Shown here piece after piece: positions 34,766 through 44,729 of a stretch of DNA of 64,000 bases. A program made the translations under genes and the position numbers. The notes under the pieces are model-generated. The model made no database searches. It had not been told where the DNA came from and saw only the letters and a list, made by a program, of their open reading frames with translations. The first letter of the stretch is position 1; each line of letters starts with the position of its first letter. Origin of the DNA: Ilex aquifolium (Eukaryota > Streptophyta > Magnoliopsida > Aquifoliales > Aquifoliaceae); the NCBI GenBank assembly GCA_951799425.1, contig OX637398.1, positions 23,446,270-23,510,269 on the forward strand, in the 5' to 3' direction.

Positions 34766-37301
34766 TGTAAAACCCGAGAAAATTTGAACTGTTGTGAAAA
34801 AAGGCAAAATGGTAAATTGCCACTATGGTACAGGTTGTAAACCTGAAATTTTCTAGAAATTGGATGACGAAATGAACCTCACCGTTGGATTCGTCTCGCG
34901 AAAACTAGTTACCCTGTCAAATTTCATTAAATTCCGAGTTAGTCGGATTTTTCGCGTTTTACGAGGCGGTCGAGCCTCGGGAGACCCAAAAACGAGATTC
35001 TGATTTAAAATTTTAAATTTTGGGAAATAAATGACGGCAAGTTAAAATAAAAATATTTTGAACTTGAACCGGAGCGAAATTTAATCGTTTCGGGGTTAAA
35101 ACGGACCCGGAAAATAAGGGCCGTGTGGCGCATTGTGGGCCAAGCATTTAAAGAGTATTTAAAGGGGAGAAAATCAGATTTCTCTCCCCATTTGCTCAAC
35201 CGGTTTTAACGTGAGAGGAAGAGAGGGAAAGAGCAAGTCTTCTCCACCTTCTCTCTACGATCTACACCCATTGAGATCTCAAATCCACTCGGGCCAAGAA
35301 CAAAAGTCGTTCTCCTCGCCAAGGGCTACAAAACCATACCAAGGAGGTCGGGTTTTGGAGAGAATCCAAGGACGGGATTTTTGGAGGCTAGGGCTTTGGG
35401 ATAGGATCGGGTTTTGGAGGCTTCCTACGGTTATTCTACACGCTACAAGAGGTAGGGTTTCCTCCTACTAAGGTTCATTCCAAACCTAGAATGTTTTAAT
35501 GAAATGGGTAGGATGATTGGTTGTGTATCTCTTGCCCCTTTTGTTTGATTTGGGTAAAAAGAATTGGGTATATGAAATTGTTCCAATGTGATTCTTGGAT
35601 TATGTGAATTGTGGGCATGCTATGTGCTTACATTATGCCATGAGACTTGAAGTATGTTATTACTTGATTATGTGATGACATGTTTGGGTGTTGTCCAAGG
35701 TAAAAGGTTGATATATATATACGTATTTGTAATATATTGACATTGTAGGGAATGATGGGAATTATATGCTTATGATATAAATTGCCATGAAATATGTGAA
35801 ATATGATTAGAATGTTCAAGTGTTACTCATAGCATATTGAACATGATAATATTGTTGAAATGAGACATCACATTTCATATGCACGGGAGCATTGCACTTA
35901 GTGGGTGTGTGTGCATGGTGGTTGTCTTCACCACGCTTGGTGGATGACAAGTGGGCTCGAGTAAGACGGGTCGATGACCTAGTCGAGTCGCACGGTTTGC
36001 ATGGTTGTTAGGGTTGGGGTAGCAAGAAGGGCTAGACTATCCCTCGGGTGAGAGACCTGGTGATTGGATACGCACTCCGTTGGTATAAGAGTCCATAAAG
36101 TGTGTCGGTGTACGCGGAACCGTTGGTGGAAGTCCATGAATTCCGTGTCGGTTGGGTGCCGTTGGTGTAAGTCCATAAATATCCACCCCAAGAAAGACCC
36201 TAGAATGAAAAATCATTTGATGTGCAACATCAATGACAGATTAGTACACATTGGCACTTGCATGTGTAGAGGAGCCGGGAAGGGCTCGGTTGATATCCAT
36301 GAGTGAGTCTCACCTCATTCCATAGCATGACATTGCAATTTCCATCATTGAATATATTTCCTTGCTTGGAATGTTATGAATTGTGGTTTTGTGGCATGTG
36401 AACATTTCATATGCATATAGGTTGGGGAGTAGCCTCATTAGGAAATACCCTATTGAGCGTGGCTCACCCTTTGTGGGAAAAACATTTCAGGTGCGGGGTT
36501 CACACCGGCGGACGGCTCCCATTTCGAGCCCCAAGGTTGAAGAAAGCCGACTTGTGGCTTTTATTGTTGTTTTGTAAAAGCTTTTGAAAAGAATTCCATT
36601 TTGATATGTAAATGTATGGAATCAATTGTAATAGAACTTGTATAAACCATGTTTTATATGGAAATCCTTGTCAAACATGTATTTGATGAGTTGGGAAGGG
36701 TTTTGAATGGATTGGAAAGGAAAAATGGTTGAAAATGGCAAAACTGGGCAGAGAGTACCGGTACTGGGTACCGGTACGGAATGGTACCGGTACTGGACAC
36801 CGGTACCCTCTTTCCAGTGGGTTGACAGTACCGGTACCGGGTACCGGTACGGAATGGTACCGGTACTGGACACCGGTACCCTCTTTCCAGTGGGTTGACA
36901 GTACCGGTACCGGGTACCGGTACTGAATGGTACCGGTACTGGATACCGGTACCCCCTTTCCAGTGGGTTGATAGTACCGGTACCGGGTACCGGTACTGAA
37001 TGGTACCGGTACTGGGTACCGGTACTCTCTTCAAAATTTTCAGATTTTCACACTGCTTCGCCCTATTTTCAATCTACGTTTCCTTTCCCTCCAATGATGT
37101 AAATGGAGTATAAATCATGGTATATCGAATATTGGTTGAACCCAAATGAATAATCGAATCCGGTTAACAATGGTGAATTAAGATCCCGGTTAAGGGGATG
37201 CTACTACCGTGGTGTTAGGTTGAGTGACATCCATGGTTATTTCCGCGGGTTGACGGGTGGTCAACGGTTAATATAGGACCCCCGGAGATTGGGGCGTCAC
37301 A
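34766..37301 (+). mobile_element. Solo LTR of family T nested in the T1 LTR (copy T-d)
   Basis: A 2536 bp LTR beginning TGTAAAACCCGAG and ending GGGGCGTCACA, with perfect target duplications TAATC at 34761-34765 and 37302-37306. It was inserted about 775 bp into the 3' LTR of T1 and later lost its internal part by LTR-LTR recombination. It is younger than T1. Confidence 0.93.
36754..37027 (+). repeat. Palindrome cluster (GTACCGGTAC type) in T-d, 73-bp tandem unit
   Basis: It follows CAAAACTGGGCAGAG. Nearly four copies of a 73-bp unit start at 36754, 36827, 36900 and 36973. Each unit holds four CCGG palindromes of the forms GTACCGGTAC and GGTACCGGTACC, then CTCTTTCCAGTGGGTTGA. This is the most regular and longest cluster in the window. 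Confidence 0.92.
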
Positions 37302-38596
37302 TAATCTCATGCATGTCACATACCTATTGTAGTTGAAATGTAAAAAATGGGTATAAGAATGGTTAAAATTAATTCTAGCATGAATTGGGTTTGTTAAAAT
37401 TACTTGTCTGTGATTTCTTGAGATATGTGTTGAAAGAGGCATGCTATGTGTTTATAATTATGCCTTGAAGGTGTTTGAGGAAATGCCTAAGTTAATTTAA
37501 TGTGTTATTTGTATTGAAAATGTTATAACATGCTTTGGTGAGATTGTTGATGGTGGTTATATGCTTATGATGTAATTGACCATGAAAAAATGTTGATGGA
37601 TATTGAAATTGTTCATATTGTGCTCATGACATATTGAACTTGATACTGAAATTGAAATTGTACATTTACATTGTATATGCACGGGTAGCATCACATTCGT
37701 GGGCGTTTGACATGAGTGTGGGTGTGGGTGTGGGTGTGTGTGCATGGCTTGATCAAACACCATTCTTGGTGGATGATGTGTGGGTTCGGGATAGTTGGAC
37801 CAAGGTTCGACTGAATCGCACGGGTTGCATTGAACATAGGGTCGGGGTTAGCAAGAAGGGCTAGATTGTTCATCGGGTGCAATACCCGGTGATTTTTATA
37901 CGCACACCGTTGGTATGAAGTCCATAAAGTGTGTCGGTGTATGCGGAGCCATTGGTGGAAGTCCATAAATGCCATGTCGGTTGGGTGACCGTTGGTGAAA
38001 GTCCATGAATGCCCACCCTAAGAAAGACTCAGGAATTTTAAATGGTCATTGGATGTGTAACATCAATGGAGGGGGCTTGAAATGTCTGTTTTTATACACA
38101 TGTCATTGCATGTGTTATAGGAGCCGGTGAAGGCTCGGGTTGCGTTGCTTGTGTGAGTCTTATCTCATAACATGGCATGACATAGAAAATTCCATTATGA
38201 ATTGCATATTCTTAATTGGATTGCTTGTTGATTGTTGAATTGCATGTGAGAATTTCATATACATCTAGGTTGGGGAGTATCCTCTTTAGGAGATACTCTA
38301 TTGAGCGTGACTCACCCTTTATGGGGACAACATTTCAGGTGCGGGACAAGTGCCGGTGGATGGCTCTCACTTGGGCTCTCATTGATGAAGAAAAGCTGAG
38401 GTATGACTTTAAATTACGTTTTTGTAAAACAAATATGTAATTTAGTTTTGGACATGTAATATTGTATAAATGATTGTAAAATGAACTCATATGGACTATA
38501 TTTTGTGTAAAATTGTATGTTATATGAGTCTGGGTGGGTGTTGTACGAGATTGAAAGAGTTGGAATTGAAAACGGATCGAATCGGGGGAAAACTGG

Positions 38597-38745
38597 GATG
38601 ATCTACCGGTAGAACGTTGATTATCTACCGGTAGAAGTTTTCCAGTAAGCTCTTCTATGGGTAGAACGTGGAGTTTCTACCAGTAAAATTTTTCCAGTGA
38701 GCTCTTCTACCGGTAGAACGTTGAGTTTCTACCAGTAGGTCCTCT
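38597..38745 (+). repeat. Palindrome cluster (CTACCGGTAG type) in T1 LTR
   Basis: TCTACCGGTAGA words, some worn to CTACCAGTAG or CTATGGGTAG, are separated by TTTTCCAGTAAGCTCTTC and TTTTCCAGTGAGCTCTTC. It occupies the same slot (after AAAACTGGG) as the GTACCGGTAC cluster of the LTR nested inside this very LTR. Confidence 0.88.
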
Positions 38746-39069
38746 TTAATTTTTAGAAAATTGAAACGATCTAGCCAAGCCTTTGGGCCTTGTGTTCTTT
38801 TGATCAAAGGATGTAAATGGAGAAATAATAAGGTCAAATTGATGTGTATTGGACCTCGGAATGGTCAAACGATTGAAATGTACACAAGTTACGCATTTGG
38901 GAGTGCCTGGTACAAGGGAGACAAAGCCCAAACGTTGTGTTGTTTATGATCCCGGTGAAAGGGATGTTATACTGTGGCGTCGTGTTATGCGGTATTCATG
39001 GGTACTTCTGCGGGTTGATGGGTGATCAATGGGTTGATAAAGGATCTCCGATTTTAGAAGCGTCACAAT

Positions 39070-39420
39070 TACTGTGACCAACATCTAGGCGTTAGACCAC
39101 CGGACACTGCTTAATCTGGATCTCGACTTAAGATGACCGCTATGGCTACTATATTTGTTTAGCTGCTCCGAGATGATGTTGATGCCATCACCATTGATCG
39201 ATATGCCCGTGCCTACATTTTGCTTGTCCTTGGGTCTTACATTTTTTCAGACAAGTCCCAGAGCAAGGTTGGGCTTATGTACTTACAGCATCTTGATGAC
39301 CTAGATGCTTTTGGGAGACTGAGTTTGGGTAGTGCAACTTTAGTGTGCTTGTACCGTGAGATGTGTCGCGCCACTGACCCAGACGCATCCGATATTAGAG
39401 GACTGCTAGTTATATTACAG
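39070..39420 (+). pseudogene. Plant mobile domain (PMD) exon, broken
   Basis: One reading frame across this stretch resembles the plant mobile domain (aminotransferase-like PMD, found in MAIN-type host proteins and in some transposons). It contains CDQHLGVRPPDTA, TIDRYARAYILLVLGSY, KVGLMYLQHLDDLDAFG, GSATLVCLYREMCRATDP and DIRGLLVILQ, then a donor at 39421 (CAG, GTATTG). Two in-frame stops lie at 39112 and 39160, so it is a pseudogene. The left side is cut by the end of the T1 LTR at 39067. The next exon was not found before repeat R begins at about 39541, although GGTGATTTCAG at 39505-39515 could be its acceptor. It may be a host gene fragment or a piece of a PMD-bearing transposon. Confidence 0.75.
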
Positions 39421-39971
39421 GTATTGTTATATTTACATGTAATTGTAAGTTACATTACATTGGAGGACCGCTAAATAATATGTTACATTAAATTGAATAG
39501 TTGGTGATTTCAGACCTATTCGTTTTTTTACATCATGTATTGTAATTGGCTAATTTTGTAGAGTCCATTGTAAAATCTCAACCATTTTCATGGTCATGAT
39601 GCTATCAAGTTCAAGATCCGAAAACATCATTGAAGGGAGGAGATTAAGCATCAAAACTACATCATTCAGCCTCTTTATGTACCTTCATGCATAGGACAAA
39701 GGTAATGACCTAGACACCTAAGATGAACTCTTAGTTTTTTTAACTTATGATGATTAAGATGAAAATGGAATTGGAAGCGACCCGTTTATGACTCCTAGGT
39801 GATTTTCAAAGAAAAATTTTTCTAAACCATTTTTGTGTTTTGAAAACATAGTTTGAGTTACAATCGGACCCCCTCTTTGAGCAACACCCTTTAGTGTACA
39901 AGATGACAAGTTTTTGCATGGTTTTAGGTTTAAAAACTTGTAGGGACTACCTTATGCTCGCTGACCTTCGT

Positions 39972-42445
39972 TGTGACGCCCCTAAAATGGGGGGTCCTTT
40001 GTCAAACCGTTGATCACCTATCAACCCGCGGAAGTAATCGTGATTGTCGCACCACTCGACATCACGTCAATGGCATCCCCTTAACTAGGATCATAACCCA
40101 CACATCCATGACCTTTACACATTAGTTTATCATCATTTATATCTTGTAGAACATCTTTGAGCAAGAGAAAACAATGCCCAAGAGCTTAGTAAAATATTTC
40201 AAAATTTGAGATTTTAACAAAGCCTACCGGTAAAAGAAGTCCCTGTTCTACCAGTAGAAAAAGCCTACTGGAATTCTTCTATCGGTAGGAACAGTAACAT
40301 TCTACTGGTAGGAGAACCCTATTGGAAAAGTTCTACCTGTAAAAAATGACGTTCTACCAGTAGATAATGCCTAATGGACCACATCTACCACTAGGAGAGC
40401 TAAAAGTCCTACCGGTAGGTGTGCCCAGTTTTGCCCATTTCATCTGTTTTCGATTTTCAATCCATTCCAAACATGTACAACTCCATTCCAGACTCATATA
40501 TCATGAAATTTAAATTCAAAACAATTCATATGAGTTCCATTACAACTATTTCCATATAATTACATGCCAAAAACTAAGTTTTCACAATGATTTTACAAAA
40601 GCACAAAATAAAGCCACATTTCGGCTTTTCTTCATTCTTGAGGCCCCGAATGAGAGCCTTCCAACGGTGTATACCCCGGACCTGAAATGTTTTCCCCATA
40701 AAGGGTGAGTCATACTTAATAGGGTATCTCCTAAAGAGGCTACTCCCCAACCTAGATGCATATGAAACGTTCACATGTAATTCAACAAATAACAAAACAA
40801 TTCATTCAATAATATGCAATTAAATGATGGACTTTTCTATGCCATGCCATGATATGAGATGATACTCATACATGCAACTTAACCCGAGCCCTTACCAACT
40901 CCCATCACATATACAATGCCAATGTGTATGAATCCGCCATTTATGTTACACATCAAATGACCATTATAAATTTCGGGTCTTTCTTGGGATGGGTATTTCT
41001 GGACTTACACCAACGGACACCTAACCGACACAGAATTCATGGACTTCCACCAATGGTTCCGCGTACACGGACACACTCTATGGACTAAACCAAGGGAGTG
41101 TGTATCCTAATCATTGGGTCTTGCACCCGAGGGACAGTCTATACCTTCTTGCTAACCCCAACTCTATTTTCAATGCAAACTATGCGACTCAGTCAAACTA
41201 TCCCGAGCCCACGTATCATCCACCAAGAATGGTGTTTGATCAAACCATGCACACACACCCACACTCATGTTAAACGCCCACGAATGTGATGTCTCTGTAT
41301 ATGTAATGTAATGTACAATTGCGATGCAAATTTCATGTTCAATATGTTATGAGTGCCATATGAACCATTTCAACCACATTTCCACATATTCCATGATCAA
41401 TTATATCATATGCATATAATTATCATAATTCATCTTAATGTCAATACATCACCAATCATATATCAACATTATTCCCAACAATAATTTCCAAGCATGTTAT
41501 CACACAATCATGCAAATAACACACTTAATTCTCCAAGGCATGATATAAACACATAGCATGCCCACATATCACAATTTTTCAAGAAATTACAAGCTAGTAA
41601 TTTCTAAATACCAATTAATGCTAGAATTGATTTTACCTATTTCTAATAGCCATTTCATCAATTTAACAACAATAGGTAAGTGTTATATACCTCTAAAACT
41701 CTACCCATTCTATATAATCACCCTAGGTTGGAAATAAACCTAATTAGGGAGAAAACCCTACCTCTTGAAGAGTAAAACAAGATTGTGGAACTTTCAAGAA
41801 CACCAACCAAGATCAACCCCTTTGATTTCTCAAAATCTCATCTCGGAAACTTCAGTGAAATCCGTCTTTTTTGGTACGTAGGCGTAACCCTCGTTGCGTA
41901 GATCAACTTTAATACTTGGCCTGAAGGATTCTGACCAAGGGAACTCCGTAGATCATAGAGAGAAGTTGAAGTTTTTCTCTTTTTCCCTATCCTCCTCTTT
42001 CCAACGAAATCTGATGGGTAAATGGGGAGAAATCTAATTTTTCTCCCCTATTTATACCCCTTGAATGCTTGGCCCTCGTTGCGCCACACGACCTCCATTT
42101 CCTGGTCCGATTTCGTCTCGAAATGATTTAATTTTCTCCCGATTTAAGTGCAAAATATTTTTATATGAACTTCCATTAAATTAGTTTTCAATTTTTGAAA
42201 TTTTATTCCATATTTCGTTTTTAGGTCACGCGACACTCGATTGCCTGGTAAAACGCGAAAAATTTGACTGTCTCAGAATTCGACGAAAATTGATTGAGTA
42301 ACTAAAATTCGCGAGATGAATCCAACGGTGAGGTCTGTTTTGTCATCCGAGTTCTAGAAAAATGCATATTTTCAATCTGTATCGTTGTGACAAATTTATC
42401 ATTTTACCCTTTTTCATAAAAATTCAAATTTACTTGGGTTTCACA
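39972..42445 (-). mobile_element. Solo LTR of family T, inverted (copy T-e), nested in R1
   Basis: A 2474 bp LTR beginning TGTGACGCCCC and ending TGGGTTTCACA on the plus strand. The flanking 5-mers are TTCGT (39967-39971) and TTCGC (42446-42450), a target duplication with one difference. R2 at 44390 shows the uninterrupted target. It is older than the solo LTRs with perfect duplications. Confidence 0.88.
40222..40430 (-). repeat. Palindrome cluster (CTACCGGTAG type) in T-e
   Basis: CCTACCGGTAA, TCTACCAGTAGA, TCTATCGGTAGG, TCTACTGGTAGG and CCTACCGGTAGG are spaced by words such as CTACTGGAATTC and CTATTGGAAAAG, which on the minus strand read as the TTCCAGT spacer. It is next to GCCCAGTTTTGCCC, the reverse of the leading CTGGGCAAAA word. 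Confidence 0.82.
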
Positions 42446-43509
42446 TTCGCTAGAGAGGTCTCTTGACAACTTAGGATAAAAAGGAAAAGGCTATGGGGGG
42501 ATCAGTACAAGGCTCGCTCTATAAGCTCACTCGAGCTGTCTCCATGGTCCCTCGAGCGGCCCTGGTCCTTGGCTGGTTTGAGACATTGTTTTTTACTCCA
42601 ATGTCAACTGCCATATGATCGCCCTCCCATCAATTGAGTGGTCATGAGTGACTCCGAGTTTTCTTATTTACTAAGACTACCCTTATTCCGAACCTTTTAA
42701 TAGGGAGAACCTTTCCCACATCTAGGTCAAGCCTCGAGAGTATTTTAAAGAGAGAAATCTATCTTTCAACCTTGTGAGCTTCCACCACAACCTAGATCCC
42801 TAAGATCCAAAGGCTACCTCTAGTAATTCTTTCGATCCTCACAACTTGGAGAAGAAGAACTTGTAGGTGAATAAACTCATTGGTGTGTGCATACTGAGGA
42901 TTGTTGGCATGCCCATAATTGCTCAAGGCTTAGAAAAACCGTGTGGCGTGGAGATCCAAGTGAAGCTACACCAGACGTCGGAGAGGGAGTTTCAACGGAG
43001 AGAAATAGAAAGGAAAGGAACATCTAGCCATGGTGATGACTGAGGTATAAGACTCGAATACTTGTATCTTGACTTGGCGAGTAGTAGATTAGGCTTTGGT
43101 GAACCCCGAGTGGTTCCCTACTGTTTTTCCCGAGGAGGGTTTTCTGCGTCAATAAATTGTTTATGTCTTTTACTGATTATTGTACACTCTTACATTTGTT
43201 AGGACACACATGCACTATGTGTTTGATGTTTTAATTGTTTGATATCATATCATCCATAGTTGTGCAATTGGGTTTTTAGGTTTGTGGGGTCATTGTGAGA
43301 TTTACTTGATTGAATTAATTACAAATTAATTAAAATCAGTTGTCATGGTTCAAAGGGTTAGTGGTGATTAATGGGGTTCTCACATTAATTGCTTTATTTT
43401 TTTGAGAAGAGGTAATTGTGGTAGATATAGGTTTTAGTTGGCAATCAATTTGGGCTAAAATTGAAAAACATATTCACCCCCTTCTAGGTTAAGTGTCTTA
43501 GTCTCCACA

Positions 43510-43972
43510 TGTATAATCGTGAGGGAAAATCCATATCAAGTTCCCCCTCGTGGAACAACAAGTTTGTACATGATTCTAGCAAAGGTGGTGTCAATTAGAT
43601 TGAGGGTGATTCTTGGGGATATAGTATCTAAAATTCAGAGTGCATTTGTTATGGGCCGACAAATTTTAGGTAATGTGTTGGTGGCCAATGAAGTGGTTGA
43701 GGAGTACAGAGTGAAAGGAAAAGAAGATGTGGTATTTAAAATTGATGTTGAAAAAGCATATGATCATGTTGATTGGGGGATTTGGATTTCATTCTTGAAA
43801 ATGATAGGATTAATGTTTCTCATCTTCAGTTCGCAGATGACACTATTTTTTCCTTTTCAGATGATGAGCCCAAATTTCAGAATTTGGTGAGTATTGTTAG
43901 GACTTTTAGTTTGGTATCAGGGTTGAAGGTGAACATGTCCAATGAGTCTTGTTGCTTGTTAGATCTATTTAT
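43510..43972 (+). pseudogene. L1-type LINE reverse transcriptase fragment, internally deleted
   Basis: The first part (to about 43772) reads TSLYMILAKVVSIRLRVIL, then QSAFVMGRQILGNVLVANE and DVEKAYDHVDW, the classic N-terminal half of plant L1 RT. The reading frame then shifts to NVSHLQFADDTIFSFSDD and LVSGLKVNMSNESC, which in intact L1 elements lies about 120 residues further on. The central part of the RT (fingers to palm) is therefore deleted, and the frame changes at that junction. The FADD catalytic motif is kept. It is probably the same LINE as 46680-47700. Confidence 0.85.
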
Positions 43973-44725
43973 AATTGGCTAATTTCGTGAAGTTCACTAT
44001 AAAATCTTAACCTATTTCATGTATTAAGTTCAAGATCCGAAAGCGTCATTGAAGGGACGAGATCATGCGTCAATTCAACATCATTTAACCTCTGTATGCA
44101 CCTTCATGTTTAGGACAAAGGTAATGACCTAGACACTTAAGTTGAACCCTTGGTTATTTTAACTTAGGATGATTAGAATGAAAATGGAATTGGAAGCGAT
44201 TTGATTGTGTCTCCTAGGCGATTTTAAAAGAAATTTTTTTCTAAACCATTTATGAGTTTTGAAAACATAGTTTGAGTCACAATCGGACCCCTCTTTGAGC
44301 AACGCCCTTTGGCGCTCAAGAGGACTATTTTTTGCATGATTTTATGCTTTAAAAGCCTATAGGGACCAATCTATGCTCGCTAGCCATCGCTAGAGAGGTC
44401 TTTTTATGACTTAGAGAATGAAATGAGAAAAGGTCATGGAAGGCAGCATAGAGCTTGCTCTATGAGCTCGCTCGAGCAGACTCATGGTCGCTCGAGTGGT
44501 GTCTGCCTTAGTCGTGTTTGAAACGTTGTTTTCATTTTAGCGACAACCAACTTATGACTGACTTCCCACCGATTGAGTGGTCATTCGCGAATCTGAGTTT
44601 TCTTATTTACTAGCACTACCCTTATTCTGGAACTATAAATAGGGAGAGTTTTTCCCACATCTTGGTTAAGCTTCTTGAGCCTCTAGATAGATTTCAAAGA
44701 TGGTTTTTAATGGTTTTCGGAACCT
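43973..44725 (+). repeat. Dispersed LTR-like repeat R, second copy (R2)
   Basis: It matches R1 from TAATTGGCTAATTT to about 44725. It carries a clear promoter-like box, AACTATAAATAGGGAGAG, at 44631-44648, preceded by a CTCGCTCGAGCAGA-rich stretch. It interrupts the LINE and is itself cut by the Athila LTR C2. The intact target of T-e is seen here. Confidence 0.6.
44634..44643 (+). promoter_or_regulatory. TATA box in R2
   Basis: TATAAATAGG lies about 660 bp after the start of R2. In R1 the corresponding place is TTTTAATAGG (about 42696), a decayed version. It supports the view that R is an LTR with its own promoter. Confidence 0.55.
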
Positions 44726-44729
44726 TGCA

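Larger units (their letters stand above)
29923..39067 (+). mobile_element. Tekay/Del chromovirus T1, broken, 5' LTR absent
   Basis: A Ty3/gypsy element of the Tekay (Del) branch. The parts are: the gag end with zinc knuckle, protease, RT, RNase H, integrase and chromodomain (29923-33978), the polypurine tract (33979-33990), and the 3' LTR (33991-34765 continued at 37302-39067). A solo LTR of the same family is nested in the 3' LTR. The 5' LTR and most of gag are replaced by C1. It is a fossil with more than ten disruptions, clearly older than T2. Confidence 0.9.
33991..39067 (+). repeat. 3' LTR of T1, interrupted by solo LTR T-d
   Basis: It begins TGTAAAACCCGGG and ends AGAAGCGTCACA. Without the nested LTR and its target duplication it measures about 2536 bp. 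The TATA box is at 34381-34390. The palindrome cluster is at 38597-38745. The following DNA is the PMD pseudo-exon. Confidence 0.9.
39541..43490 (+). repeat. Dispersed LTR-like repeat R, first copy (R1)
   Basis: 39541-39971 and 42446 to about 42700 match 43973-44700 closely. Shared stretches include TTCAAGATCCGAAA, GGACAAAGGTAATGACCTAG, TTTGAGCAACRCCCTTTRG, and CGCTAGAGAGGTCT. The part after the match (to about 43490) ends in ACATATTCACCCCCTTCTAG, a form seen at the 3' ends of some Copia LTRs. The element is unclassified. An inverted solo LTR sits inside it at 39972-42445. No coding region was recognised in it. Confidence 0.6.

Noticed and set aside
36754-37027. Regularly spaced repeats that could suggest a CRISPR-like array
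   Set aside because: The repeat words are short palindromes with repeated, not unique, spacers, sit inside plant LTRs, and have no cas genes nearby.
36622-37034. Open stretches rich in VPVPSTGTG-type repeats on both strands
   Set aside because: They are a by-product of the GTACCGGTAC tandem array, and similar peptides appear at 63517-63780 for the same reason.
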